Assembly: GCA_026914155.1 (NCBI GenBank) | Contig: JAPPGH010000029.1 | Span: 1 to 38,474 of the forward strand | Direction of reading: 5' to 3' | DNA: 38,474 nt | DNA from: Candidatus Palauibacter rhopaloidicola | GTDB taxonomy: Bacteria; Gemmatimonadota; Gemmatimonadetes; Palauibacterales; Palauibacteraceae | Part shown: piece after piece, positions 1 through 8,249 of the stretch | How positions within the stretch are numbered: the stretch's first letter is position 1 | Layout of the letters: each line of letters begins with the position of its first letter | Translations under genes and position numbers: made by a program | The notes under the pieces: model-generated | Database searches by the model: none | What the model saw: the letters and a program-made list of their open reading frames with translations, nothing else | What the model was told of the DNA's origin: nothing

Positions 1-30
1 AACCCTCACGGATCAAACCAGTTAGCAATC

Positions 31-432
31 TCATTGCCAAAGCTGGGACAGCGTTTCGGGCTTCCGGTCCCGACCGAGGAACCCCAGGAACATCATGGTC
101 GCGACCCTGTCGTACCGCTGGGACCGCTCACTCTTGGTGGGGGTCACTTCTTCACCGTAGATGTCAAAAAGCCGTTCCAGCGTGAGTGGCTCGGGCTCGG
201 CCTGCTCGCCGTCTTCGATCTCCGGTCCGGCGTAGCCTGCAGCGAATTGATCGGCCTGCAACTTCGCCCGAACCCAGTCGCTGTGCTTGAGCGACCTGGT
301 TAGCCGGCGGCCGCCTTCGCGCCACTCGATCTGGAACAGGCCGGTCTTGGGATCGGGGAACACCCGAACCCGGTTGCGGCCCCATTCGCCGGCGCTATAG
401 CTCTGCCGACTTCGTTTCGTGCGTGCCATCAT
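31..432 (-). CDS. Tyrosine recombinase (integrase) N-terminal fragment
   Basis: A 133-residue product resembling only the DNA-binding arm and the start of the core-binding domain of phage/ICE tyrosine integrases. It has a basic start (MMARTKRS), the SAGEWGRNRVRVFPDPKTG strand pair, IEWREGGRR, then a helical stretch up to FLGRDRKPETLSQ. Family members run about 350-400 residues with a catalytic R-H-R-Y domain, which is absent here because a TGA follows LSQLWQ. The ATG overlaps the upstream excisionase-like stop (ATGA), so the two are translationally coupled. A decayed second copy lies at 18320-18632. The gene is probably broken, or cut at the element edge. The family is fairly sure; function is doubtful without the catalytic domain. 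Confidence 0.7.
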   Translation of the reverse strand: MMARTKRSRQSYSAGEWGRNRVRVFPDPKTGLFQIEWREGGRRLTRSLKHSDWVRAKLQADQFAAGYAGPEIEDGEQAEPEPLTLERLFDIYGEEVTPTKSERSQRYDRVATMMFLGFLGRDRKPETLSQLWQ

Positions 433-839
433 TCGAGTCCTTTCTCGATGATGGACTGCACGATCTGCACGTTTGAAACATCGCGGCGGCGGGTCTCCTC
501 CGCCAGTTGCGGCTCGACCGGCGCTGTCGCTTTCCGTGGAAGATCTACGCGTGCGATCCGGGGCGCGCCGGGCCTTCCCGCGTTGGGGATCTTACCCTCT
601 CGTACGAGGCGTCCGAGATGATCGGCGGAGTATCCGCTCTCCCGGCCAGCTTCGACCAGTGAGAGGGTGGTCTCGTCCCTCTGGATCAACGTGGCTTCGA
701 GTTCGGTGGCGCAACGCTCCAGCGCAACGGCCGGAGGTTCGCTCCCGTACCGACGGAGTGCCTTGGCCTGCTTCCGCCAGTTGGCGGGCAGACCCTCGAC
801 GGATGCGCGGCGGGCCTTGGATCCGGTCTTGGCGTTCAC
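429..839 (-). CDS. Excisionase-like helix-turn-helix protein
   Basis: A 136-residue product from a GTG start at 839, chosen because GTGA overlaps the upstream gene's stop; longer ATG starts would run through that gene. The middle (about residues 55-95) reads like a MerR/excisionase helix-turn-helix: SLVEAGRESGYSADHLGRL followed by REGKIPNAGR. The N-terminus is basic and helical. Directly upstream of, and coupled to, the integrase fragment, it is best read as a recombination directionality factor or a small regulator of the element. Assignment rests on the HTH pattern and position only. The last part of this gene (SIIEKGLE and stop) also recurs next to the decayed integrase copy at 18.6 kb. 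Confidence 0.6.
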   Translation of the reverse strand: MNAKTGSKARRASVEGLPANWRKQAKALRRYGSEPPAVALERCATELEATLIQRDETTLSLVEAGRESGYSADHLGRLVREGKIPNAGRPGAPRIARVDLPRKATAPVEPQLAEETRRRDVSNVQIVQSIIEKGLE

Positions 840-1150
840 TCCCAGCCCCCCTCGGCATCCTTGCGGAGCGCGTCGGAAAGGCTCGGATCGCCCTCGCCGC
901 GGCGTACCGACCGCTCGGCAAGATCGACGCGGCGACCGAGGTCGGCGAGTCCCGTGGCTCGCGCGACGGCGTAGGTGGCGGCCGCGACAGCGATGAGCAC
1001 GAGTACGGCGTGGAGGGTGAGCGCGGTACCATGCTTGGCCAGAATCGTCGGCCAGTGGGAGGCAAGGTATGCGAGGCGGGACCCGCCGAGCAGAGACGCC
1101 GATCCGGCGATGGCGGCGGTGAGTCCCGCGCTGATCTTCCAAGGCTGCAT
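836..1150 (-). CDS. Small two-helix membrane protein
   Basis: A 104-residue product with two hydrophobic stretches, about residues 8-30 (AGLTAAIAGSASLLGGSRLA) and 43-65 (ALTLHAVLVLIAVAAATYAV), then a charged cytoplasmic-looking tail with DLGRRVDLAERSVRRGEGD. No family recognised. It lies between the nuclease-like gene and the excisionase-like gene in the conjugation operon, with an 18-base gap upstream and a 4-base overlap downstream. It may be an accessory inner-membrane protein of the transfer element, but no function can be given. Confidence 0.6.
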   Translation of the reverse strand: MQPWKISAGLTAAIAGSASLLGGSRLAYLASHWPTILAKHGTALTLHAVLVLIAVAAATYAVARATGLADLGRRVDLAERSVRRGEGDPSLSDALRKDAEGGWE

Positions 1151-1168
1151 GTGAGATTCTCCGTGACG

Positions 1169-2071
1169 TCAGAGTTCGACTGCGGCGGGATCGCGGTCGG
1201 TTGGCCCCTTGAGCCAGGAGCCTTCGTTGCCGCTCCCCAGTCCGAGGGAGCGGAGCCGCCGCGCGGCAGTCGGTCCGGCGGCGTGCAGCGCGAACCCCGC
1301 GGCAGCCTTGGCGCGGATCGCGGGCTCGCGGTAGTTGCCGGACACGGCCTCAACGTTGACGCGGCCCGTGCGTCCTTCGGCGTCCGCATATTCGATCTGC
1401 GCGTCTGGGTAAAGCACGTGTCCTTCAGTGTCGACGGGGAGTCCGAGTTCGCGGGCGATCCGGTGCCGTTCGGCATCGGCGGCCCGCTTACCGTCCTTGA
1501 GCCGCGCGGCCTCGCTGGCGCGCGCGATGGTGCTCTTGAGTTCGGTGTCGAGGCGGATGCGCCGAACAGTGGCCCCCTGCTCAAGCAGGCGTCGCTGCTC
1601 CCTGCCGCAGGCACGGTAGATGGCGGTGTCGTGCGCAGCTTCCGAAGGCCGGACGGGCGTGAACAGGATCCGTTGTCCGGGATCCATCCCGCGTTCGGCG
1701 GCTAAGCCCCGGGCTTGGATCACGCCTGCTCGGGTGAGGCTCAGGACCTTGAACGGGTTGCCGGCGGGTCCGGTGGCCGTGGTTTCCCTGACGATCCCAT
1801 CCCGGACCCAGGCGTTTACGGCCCGCCGAGTGGTGTAGGGATGGCCGCCAAAGTGGGCCTCGGCGAGGTCGCGGAGCGACACGGCGCCGTAGATCCCGAT
1901 GTCGGCGAGGGCCCCGGCGCACCGGTCGGGGAAGGAGATGGACCCGCCGTCCCGGCTCGCAGCGTGTTCTCGGCGGTGGCCGTCCCGCATGCGTTGGCGA
2001 TTGCGGCTGGGTGGCGCGGCGGAACGGGGGTCTGGTTCGGCTGTGCGGCCGAACATCTCCTTGTCTCTCAA
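1169..2071 (-). CDS. Winged-helix protein with nuclease-like C-terminus (replication-relaxation-like)
   Basis: A 300-residue product. After a disordered, charged first 45 residues, residues about 50-110 look like a winged helix (DIGIYGAVSLRDLAEAHFGG, then RRAVNAWVRDGIVRE). The second half has YPDAQIEYADAEGR and VNVEAVSGNYREPAIRAK, a D-x(n)-E-x-A...K spacing like PD-(D/E)xK nuclease folds. This arrangement resembles the replication-relaxation family found on mobile elements. It sits 6 bases downstream of ardC in the transfer operon. With no standard relaxase visible, it is a candidate for DNA processing at transfer or replication, but that is inference; a plain regulator is possible. Confidence 0.5.
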   Translation of the reverse strand: MRDKEMFGRTAEPDPRSAAPPSRNRQRMRDGHRREHAASRDGGSISFPDRCAGALADIGIYGAVSLRDLAEAHFGGHPYTTRRAVNAWVRDGIVRETTATGPAGNPFKVLSLTRAGVIQARGLAAERGMDPGQRILFTPVRPSEAAHDTAIYRACGREQRRLLEQGATVRRIRLDTELKSTIARASEAARLKDGKRAADAERHRIARELGLPVDTEGHVLYPDAQIEYADAEGRTGRVNVEAVSGNYREPAIRAKAAAGFALHAAGPTAARRLRSLGLGSGNEGSWLKGPTDRDPAAVEL

Positions 2072-2077
2072 CAGTCC

Positions 2078-3115
2078 TCAGCGGCTCGGCTCGATGCTGC
2101 GCTTCGGGACCGGGATCCTCGGCACGGGAACGGAGATCCGCTGGAGTCCTTGAGGTCCGGGCGTGCGCGTCGCCGCGATGGGCTCGGCCTCCCGCGCCGG
2201 CTCGCGCTCGATATGCCGCGTGAGCACGAAATCGGAGATCTTCTGCGCGTCCGCCGCAGCGCGCCGGATCTCGCGCGGATCCTCCTCGAGCGACTTGATC
2301 CAGCCCTCGACGTACGCGGCGCCCCGGCTCGGATCGTGCCCCACGCCCACGCGCTCGCCGGTCATCATGGCGCTGATCTCGGCCCGGAGTTCCTCCTTCG
2401 CGTAGTCGGCTGACCCGAACCCGTTCTTGATCCCTTCGACGAGCGTCTCCCGGTTCATGCGCTCCGGGTGGCCGGTGCTGTGGCCGAGCTCGTGGAGCGC
2501 GGTCTGGTAGTAGTGGTTGGCCGAGGGGAACTGCCCGCGCTCGGGCAGCACGATCTCGTCGCGCTTCAGGTGGTAATAGGCGCGGTCGCCTTGGACGTGG
2601 CGGACCGGAACCCCTCCGTCCTCCATGACCTGCTCGGCCTGCTGGTGAGCCTTCCAGAGCGGCTCAGGGGTCGGGTTGGCGCGCTCAGGCAGCCCGTCGG
2701 CCTGGTCGGCGTTGAACACTGTGTACTGGCGAACGACGGGCGCCTTCATGCGCTCGAGGCGGTAGACGCGGTTGCCCTCGCTGTTGCGTACGGGATTTCC
2801 GCGATCGTCGGTGACCGCGATCCGCTTCTTGTCCTGGAAGGAGAGGATGCGGGTGCCGCGCTCGCCCTTCCTGACCTGTCCGCCCCGGGTCTGGATCTGG
2901 CGGTAGGTGCCCCAGCGCACGTCGCCGTAGCCCATCTCCTGCTGGACGGAGGCGAGGTGCAGGCTGTTGCCGCCCCGGTAGGAGCGGTCGGTGTCCACGT
3001 TCATGGGCATCACGCGCTCGCCCGGCGCCCACGGCTTCTGCCAGGGCGCGGTGCCCTGCCGGATCTGCTCGATGATCGCGTCGGCGAACTTGCGGTGATA
3101 TTCGTCGTGGTTCAT
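2078..3115 (-). CDS. ardC: ArdC-like antirestriction protein
   Basis: A 345-residue protein with the two ArdC domains. The N-terminal ssDNA-binding domain is at about residues 5-135 (IIEQIRQGTAPWQKPW, RSYRGGNSLHL, WGTYRQIQTRGGQVRKGERG, then VFNADQADGL). The zincin-like metallopeptidase domain is at about residues 160-290, with HELGH at 208-212, a downstream GHPERMNR and an acidic helix EELRAE (241-246) that would supply the third zinc ligand. Family members coat or protect incoming single strands during conjugation and blunt restriction in the recipient. The length is normal. The ATG overlaps the stop of the small acidic gene upstream. The C-terminal 45 residues are proline/arginine-rich and unconserved. 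Confidence 0.88.
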   Translation of the reverse strand: MNHDEYHRKFADAIIEQIRQGTAPWQKPWAPGERVMPMNVDTDRSYRGGNSLHLASVQQEMGYGDVRWGTYRQIQTRGGQVRKGERGTRILSFQDKKRIAVTDDRGNPVRNSEGNRVYRLERMKAPVVRQYTVFNADQADGLPERANPTPEPLWKAHQQAEQVMEDGGVPVRHVQGDRAYYHLKRDEIVLPERGQFPSANHYYQTALHELGHSTGHPERMNRETLVEGIKNGFGSADYAKEELRAEISAMMTGERVGVGHDPSRGAAYVEGWIKSLEEDPREIRRAAADAQKISDFVLTRHIEREPAREAEPIAATRTPGPQGLQRISVPVPRIPVPKRSIEPSR

Positions 3116-3318
3116 GCGTCCACCTCCTCGCCGGCGGCGCCGTGCGGGTCGCCCCAGGCGGCGGCGATCTCGTCCTCGTCGCCTACGTCCTCGGGGAAGA
3201 GGCCGTACTGCTCGGCCAGGAAGGCGTCGACTTCGAGTGTCTCGCCGCTGTCGCGCGCGAGTTCGCGGTCGAAGTCCTCGAACGTCTCGACGCGGATGGT
3301 CCCGTCGATGCTTCTCAT
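3112..3318 (-). CDS. Small acidic protein
   Basis: A 68-residue, strongly acidic product (MRSIDGTIRVETFEDFDREL...FPEDVGDEDEIAAAWGD). The start is supported by a strong AAGGAGG Shine-Dalgarno about 8 bases upstream and an ATGA overlap with virB11; the stop overlaps the ardC start the same way. No family recognised. Its acidity and place just before ardC would suit a DNA mimic or a partner of a basic transfer protein, but nothing in the sequence proves it. Confidence 0.6.
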   Translation of the reverse strand: MRSIDGTIRVETFEDFDRELARDSGETLEVDAFLAEQYGLFPEDVGDEDEIAAAWGDPHGAAGEEVDA

Positions 3319-4295
3319 GCGTTCACCTCCTTCGGTGGTTGGGTGGTCCATGCCGGTTCCGTGAGCCAGCGGCCGGTGGCCGCGTCGTAGCCGCGCACTT
3401 CGAGCGCCTCCTCGACGAACCGCTGGCCGTCGCGGCGGGTCACGTGCAGCACGAGCGCGATGCCGTCCACGACGCCTCGGCAGGTGACCTCCCAGGGGAG
3501 CGCGTCGCCGGCCTGCATGGCGCAGCTGGCGAGTCGCGAGAGCGCGGAACGCGCGTTGTTGGCGTGGATGGTCGTGAGGGACCCGCCGTGCCCGGTGTTG
3601 AGGGCTTGCAAGAGGTCGGCGGCCTCGCCGCCCCGGACCTCGCCGACGACGATGTGGTCGGGCCGGTGGCGGAGCGCGTGGCGCACCAGGTCGCGGATCT
3701 CGACGGGCGTCTCGGAGAGGGTGGCCCCAGCCTCGAAGCGGAGGCAGTTCGCCCGGTCGATCCTGAGTTCGAGCGTGTCCTCGATGGCGACGATCCGCTC
3801 GTCTTCGGGCAGCAGTTCGATCAGCGCGTTCAGCAGCGTGGTCTTGCCCGAGCCCGTGCCGCCGGAGACCAGGATGTTCTGGCGGGACGATAGCGTGCTG
3901 CGGGCGGCTTCGAGGATGTCTTCGGGCAGCGAGCCCAGGCGCACCAGATCCTCGGCCGAGAACGCCCGGCCCCCGAACCGGCGGATGGTGATGGCGACCT
4001 CGGGACTCGCGGGCGGGGTGCAGATGGCGACCCGCGAGCCGTCCTCCAGCCGGGCGTCCAGGATCGGGTTCGCGGCGGGATCGAGCCCGAGCGGCCGCGC
4101 GATGTGGATGGCGGCGCGGTGGAGCCACGCCGCGGTGAGTTCGGGCGCCTCGTGGGGTTCGAGGCGGCCGCCGCGCTCGACCCAGACGTTCGCGGGACCG
4201 TTGATCATGATCTCCGAGACCTCCGGATCCCCCAGCAGGCCCTCCAGGCCTGGGAGGAACGGAGTGAGATGGCCGACGCCGCTTGCGCGCTTCAT
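3315..4295 (-). CDS. virB11: VirB11/TrbB-type conjugation ATPase
   Basis: A 326-residue hexameric traffic ATPase of the type IV secretion channel, acting at the inner-membrane cytoplasmic face. The N-terminal domain has MINGPANVWVERGG and a TIRRF motif. The C-terminal RecA-like domain has Walker A GGTGSGKT (145-152), an acidic box IVAIEDTLELRI (about 168-179), Walker B-like HIVVGEVRGGEA (214-225) and a His box GHGGSLTTIHANN (235-247). The ATG at 4295 was chosen over a longer open frame because it makes an ATGA overlap with virD4 and begins the conserved domain. The length is normal for the family. Confidence 0.92.
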   Translation of the reverse strand: MKRASGVGHLTPFLPGLEGLLGDPEVSEIMINGPANVWVERGGRLEPHEAPELTAAWLHRAAIHIARPLGLDPAANPILDARLEDGSRVAICTPPASPEVAITIRRFGGRAFSAEDLVRLGSLPEDILEAARSTLSSRQNILVSGGTGSGKTTLLNALIELLPEDERIVAIEDTLELRIDRANCLRFEAGATLSETPVEIRDLVRHALRHRPDHIVVGEVRGGEAADLLQALNTGHGGSLTTIHANNARSALSRLASCAMQAGDALPWEVTCRGVVDGIALVLHVTRRDGQRFVEEALEVRGYDAATGRWLTEPAWTTQPPKEVNA

Positions 4296-6331
4296 ATCCG
4301 GCCCTTCTCGCGGAGCCGCCAGTAGCCTGTCTCGCGCGGTAGGTAGTGGGGCTTCAGGTAGACGCGGGTGGCCGGGAGCGACTTGACGCCGTCGTAGGGG
4401 AGGCAGATCGCCTGGTAGTTGGCGAGCAGAGCGAACTCGCGTGGCGTGAACACCGGCTCCCTCTGTTGGCGGAACGACTTGCTCGCGCCGATCGTGCCGC
4501 GTCCGCCGCCCGCGCGTCCGGAGAGGAGCGAGAACTCGGGCCTGCCCGTGGTCTCGGTGAACGTGTAGGAGGCCTGCGTCTTCATGACGCTGCCGCACAT
4601 CTCGGACGCGATCTTGGCCGACGCCTCGTCGGACAGCGACAGGAAGATCCGGGTGCGGAGCGTCTGGACGAGCGTGCGCCACGCCTCGCCCGAAGGGAGC
4701 ACCGAGCGGAGCGACGAGAGCGACTGCGTGGCGACGATGGGGATGCACCGGCACTGCCGGGTCAGTGCGAACGCCTTCTCGTCGCCCGCCGGGTCGTCCT
4801 GTCCGACCGTGGCAAACGCTTGATATTCGTCACAAATGAACACGGCGGGCCGCATGTAGCGTCCGGGACGCCGGGCGGCCTCGGCGGGCCTTCGGAGCAG
4901 CGCCTGCATCCACGCACTCTTGAGCAGCACCCCGATGGCGCGGGCAAGCGCCGGGTTCGCCCCGGCGGGCATGTTGAGCGCCAAGACCTTGCCGCCCTCG
5001 ATCAACTCGGAGAGCGGGGGCAGCCTCCTGCGGAGCCCCGGCATGGGCGGGACCTGCGCCGCGCCGTCCCCTTCGGCTGCTCCGCCGCCCTTGGGTTCCG
5101 GTTCGGAGACCGTCGGGGGCGGCGGGCAGAACACGGCGGCCACGTCCGGCTGGTCGAAGAGCGACAGGAAGACGCTGATGCCCTCGACGATCGTGGTGCG
5201 GATCTTGGCGTCGAGCTTCGTCCAGTCCTTCAGATACCAGCGCGCCACGGCCTCGACCTGTTCGGCGTACTCGCCGCCCGCGCCGTCCCCGTCCGCCTCC
5301 GTCCTGTAGGCGACCTTGAGCCGCTTGAGCCGGGCTTCGAGCTTCGGATCGAGGCGGCACGCCGACTTGTCCGTGCCGGGCACGGGTGCCCAGGCCCAGT
5401 CTTCGAGCGGCTCGATATGCGCGTTGAGATCCGCGTTGGCGACGACGGCGCGCACGGGGCGCATGCCGTTCGCCAGCTTCTGGGCTTCGCGGATCCTGTC
5501 CCTGAACAGGTCCGCGTCCACGGTGCAGCGGTAGATGTCCCGGAGCGTGACCCAGCCGCCCGGCAGGAGCCGGTGAAGCTCGATGATCCACCGGACGAGG
5601 TTCGTGTACGCCTGTTGCCAAAACGGTTCACGGCTCTTGCCGAAGAGCTGGTTGATGAGGGACGCGACGCCGTAGGCCAGCGAGTAGGAGTCGAGGAGCG
5701 GGTCGTCGAGCGGGTTCCACTGCCACGAGCCGCCGAGCCCGATCTCGAGGTAGTCGTCGGCGCGCCCGGCATCATCCAGGATGCCGCGCACCTGATGGCA
5801 GAAGTCGCCCTTGACTTCAAGCACTAGAGCGCCTGCGCGGCGGGCCGGGTCGTCCGCATGCCAGTAGAGAAGCTGGTGGGCGAACGGGTACATGCAGGCC
5901 GTGGTCTTGCCGGTGCCCACGGCCCCGACCACGAGCACGCCCGTGAAAAGCCCCTTCTCAGGTATGACGAGCCAAGTTGGCCGCTCGCTCTCCTGTGGAA
6001 CGGCCGGGTGGTGCAGTTCGCCGACGACGAGCGAGGGCGCGTCGTCGGCCGCCGACGTGGGCCACGCGGGCAGCTTGCCCCGGTGCCGAACCTTGACCAG
6101 CGGCTGGAGCCATACGCGCCAGATCGAGAGAGCGAACGATCCGGTGAGCAGGACGGCGATGGCGGGCCACGCGTAGTACCATGCGCGGACGGCTGCGAGC
6201 AGGCCCGGATCGTGGTGGGCGATCAGGTCGAGGTACCGGTTCGCGCCGGCTCCTGGGAACGGTGCCGTGAGCGCCTGCGCGCCAGCGGCTCCGATGGCGC
6301 CTCCGATGATGGCGAGCGTGCCGGACTTCAT
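4292..6331 (-). CDS. virD4: VirD4/TraG-type coupling protein
   Basis: A 679-residue type IV coupling protein that would bring the DNA-protein substrate to the secretion channel. Two N-terminal membrane helices are visible (about residues 2-22 and 52-72, AWPAIAVLLTGSFALSIW). A FtsK/TraG ATPase domain follows with Walker A VVGAVGTGKTT (about 134-144), the following VLEVKGDF and QWNPLDD strands, and Walker B AVFICDEYQAFAT (about 490-502), then TRQCRCIPIVATQSLSSL. A low-complexity Pro/Gly/Glu insert lies near residue 410. Start taken at 6331, just before the first membrane helix; the open frame begins 26 codons earlier inside a hairpin region. Overlaps virB11 by ATGA. Confidence 0.9.
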   Translation of the reverse strand: MKSGTLAIIGGAIGAAGAQALTAPFPGAGANRYLDLIAHHDPGLLAAVRAWYYAWPAIAVLLTGSFALSIWRVWLQPLVKVRHRGKLPAWPTSAADDAPSLVVGELHHPAVPQESERPTWLVIPEKGLFTGVLVVGAVGTGKTTACMYPFAHQLLYWHADDPARRAGALVLEVKGDFCHQVRGILDDAGRADDYLEIGLGGSWQWNPLDDPLLDSYSLAYGVASLINQLFGKSREPFWQQAYTNLVRWIIELHRLLPGGWVTLRDIYRCTVDADLFRDRIREAQKLANGMRPVRAVVANADLNAHIEPLEDWAWAPVPGTDKSACRLDPKLEARLKRLKVAYRTEADGDGAGGEYAEQVEAVARWYLKDWTKLDAKIRTTIVEGISVFLSLFDQPDVAAVFCPPPPTVSEPEPKGGGAAEGDGAAQVPPMPGLRRRLPPLSELIEGGKVLALNMPAGANPALARAIGVLLKSAWMQALLRRPAEAARRPGRYMRPAVFICDEYQAFATVGQDDPAGDEKAFALTRQCRCIPIVATQSLSSLRSVLPSGEAWRTLVQTLRTRIFLSLSDEASAKIASEMCGSVMKTQASYTFTETTGRPEFSLLSGRAGGGRGTIGASKSFRQQREPVFTPREFALLANYQAICLPYDGVKSLPATRVYLKPHYLPRETGYWRLREKGRI

Positions 6332-6362
6332 TGGACCGACACCCTTCCGGGCGGGATTGCTG

Positions 6363-6460
6363 GCTGGGAGCGACCCCGTGCAGGGCGAAGGGGCGGGGTG
6401 TGAAAACACACCTCGTCCCGAGCCCGCACAAGGCCCTTGGGCCGGGGGGTCGCTCCCAGC
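6363..6460. repeat. 98-base nested inverted repeat upstream of virD4 (oriT candidate)
   Basis: Outer arms 6363-6377 (GCTGGGAGCGACCCC) and 6446-6460 are perfect 15-base complements. Inside, GGGC (6383-6386) pairs with GCCC (6422-6425), and a 13-pair stem (6390-6402 with 6407-6419, two G-T pairs) closes an AAAA loop. No T-run follows on either side, so it is not an ordinary intrinsic terminator. It sits 31 bases before the virD4 start in the only sizeable gap of the transfer operon (6332-6629). It could be an origin of transfer or a messenger-processing or attenuating hairpin. The rest of the gap shows no gene. Confidence 0.7.
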
Positions 6461-6629
6461 ACCGTCAGAGCGGCCCGTCCAGACGCGCCCGGGCGGGCTG
6501 CGGCGGCGAAAGACGCTACCGGGCCTGCGGATATCTGGCGTCGTCCGTGTGAGTCCCGGCCCGGGCGGACCGTGAATCTGACCTGGGAATCGTTCTCACG
6601 CCGTGGTGCGGCACTACGTTGTGTGCGGA

Positions 6630-7565
6630 TCATCGGTAGCGCACTCCCTGGAGGCGCATCGTCTGCCATGTGGCGGTGCGGCTCACCCACCCGCGCCGGG
6701 GCGGGCGGAGCGCCTGCTCTTCGAGCGCGACGCTGCGCTGCATGGCGGCCTGCAGGCCACCGAACTCCTCGAGAACATCGGCGACGCCCTCGATGATCGC
6801 CCGTTCGATCCGGGCCAGTTCCTCGGTCGTTCCGGCGTCGGGTTCGCCCGGGCGGGACGGCTCCGCCCATCCACGGATCACCCGCCGCGCCCGTTCGATC
6901 TCATGCACGGTCCGGGCGGCGGCGACGATCTCGACGGCGCGCCCCCGGCTCTGGAGCGCCTTCCAGAGCCCCCCGTGTGCAGCGCCCCACGAGCGGAGTG
7001 CGGTCGCCGTCTCGTGGCCGGGCTCAGCGTAGACGAACACGGCGCGGGCCGACTCGAGCGCGACGGGCAGCTTGACCGGGAAGTAGCGGCGCGTGTCCCC
7101 GGCCGCTCCCCGGTAGAGGCGGGAGGGCAGGAGGGCGCGCTCGATCCCGAGCCCCTCGAACGCGGCGACCTTTTCGGGCTCGGTCGGTAGCCAGGGGAGA
7201 TCCGAGTGCTCGATCACGTAGTCGAGCGAGAGCAGACGCCTCAGTAGCACTTCGCTCGAGGCATCGCGGCGGTGGCGGATGTGCTCAGCTCCGAGCGCGC
7301 GGTAGATCCGCCGCGAGTAGATCCGGCACACGCGGCCGATCCCGCGGAGGCCGGGTACCGTCTCCTCGGCGGCCAGGCCCTCGGCGATCAAGGCGTGGAC
7401 GATGCGCCGTACCTGTTCGGGGTGCGCACCGCCCAGGAATCGTGCGCACTGGGCGCGCGTGAACACGCCGCTGTGGAGGCAGGTCAGGGCAATCCATTCA
7501 GCCTTGTCGCCCGTCCAGCCGAGTGCTTCTAGCGCGTTCTCCCGTCCATTGAGATGGGGTGTCAT
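6630..7565 (-). CDS. Conserved element protein with N-terminal winged helix
   Basis: A 311-residue product. Residues about 20-75 look like a winged helix (WIALTCLHSGVFTRAQCARFL, then RRIVHALIAEGLAAEE), followed by a middle alpha/beta part (YVIEHSDLPWLPTEPEKVAAF, YFPVKLPV, AVFVYAEPGHETATALRSWGA) and a charged helical C-terminus. The fold order (wing, then a strand-rich domain with YAEPG) is reminiscent of replication-relaxation-type proteins of mobile elements, but no catalytic set stands out. It lies between virB8 (ATGA overlap) and virD4, where a DNA-processing or regulatory gene is often placed. No firm function. Confidence 0.6.
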   Translation of the reverse strand: MTPHLNGRENALEALGWTGDKAEWIALTCLHSGVFTRAQCARFLGGAHPEQVRRIVHALIAEGLAAEETVPGLRGIGRVCRIYSRRIYRALGAEHIRHRRDASSEVLLRRLLSLDYVIEHSDLPWLPTEPEKVAAFEGLGIERALLPSRLYRGAAGDTRRYFPVKLPVALESARAVFVYAEPGHETATALRSWGAAHGGLWKALQSRGRAVEIVAAARTVHEIERARRVIRGWAEPSRPGEPDAGTTEELARIERAIIEGVADVLEEFGGLQAAMQRSVALEEQALRPPRRGWVSRTATWQTMRLQGVRYR

Positions 7566-8239
7566 CGTCCCTCGTCGGTGACCAGCGCCCGGTCGGATTG
7601 GAGGTAGGTGATAAGGAGTCCCATCGGGTTGTGGACGACGAGTGCCGGCGGAATGGAATCGAGGAACTCGAACCTGAGCGTGAGCGACCAGCGTTCGCGC
7701 AGAACCTCCTGTCTGCTGCGGAGGTGTACGAGATCGAAGTCGGCCGTCGCGCCGTGGGGCGGCTCGGGCGAGGGATGGATGCGGAGAACGACGTGCTCAA
7801 CGTTCAACTCCATCTCAGCGGTCCCGGCTGCCGTGGCGGCGACCTCGGCGCCATCGCGCGCGAACGCGGCATTCGCGAGTTCCGTGCTGAGGAACCGGAG
7901 GCTACGGGTCCAGTGCTCGTGGACGGTTGCCCGGTGCCGCGAGTGAAAGTCGTGGATGAACCGGTTGAGGAAGTACTTGGTCGTCGGATCGAATGGGTCG
8001 GCCTGCGCAGTGGCGGCCTCGTAGGCGAGTGCCTCGGCGCGACCGACCTCGTCCACCCGGACGACGATGGGCTTGGGCGGCTCTGCGCCCGCGATCCGCA
8101 GTAGGACTAGGAGGCCGAGTACAATGCTCGAGGACAGGAAGATCACGATGGTCCGCAGCTTCCGGTTTGCTTGCACGGCTTCGCCCCAGATCTCGGCGTA
8201 CTCCCGGGTTCCGCTCTTGTCTTGCTTCATTCGTGTCAT
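7562..8239 (-). CDS. virB8: VirB8/TrbF-like inner-membrane assembly protein
   Basis: A 225-residue bitopic protein: a cytoplasmic N-terminus, one membrane helix at about residues 30-50 (RTIVIFLSSSIVLGLLVLL), then a periplasmic domain. The signature of the family is GRAEALAYEA, then DPTTKYFLNRFIHDFHSR, RSLRFLSTELANAAF and a final strand pair with NPMGLLITYLQSDRAL. VirB8/TrbF is a scaffold connecting the inner-membrane complex to the VirB9-VirB10 core. An internal ATG four codons in is an equally possible start. It overlaps the next gene by ATGA and follows virB6 after 10 bases. Confidence 0.82.
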   Translation of the reverse strand: MTRMKQDKSGTREYAEIWGEAVQANRKLRTIVIFLSSSIVLGLLVLLRIAGAEPPKPIVVRVDEVGRAEALAYEAATAQADPFDPTTKYFLNRFIHDFHSRHRATVHEHWTRSLRFLSTELANAAFARDGAEVAATAAGTAEMELNVEHVVLRIHPSPEPPHGATADFDLVHLRSRQEVLRERWSLTLRFEFLDSIPPALVVHNPMGLLITYLQSDRALVTDEGR

Positions 8240-8249
8240 CCCTGGGGGT

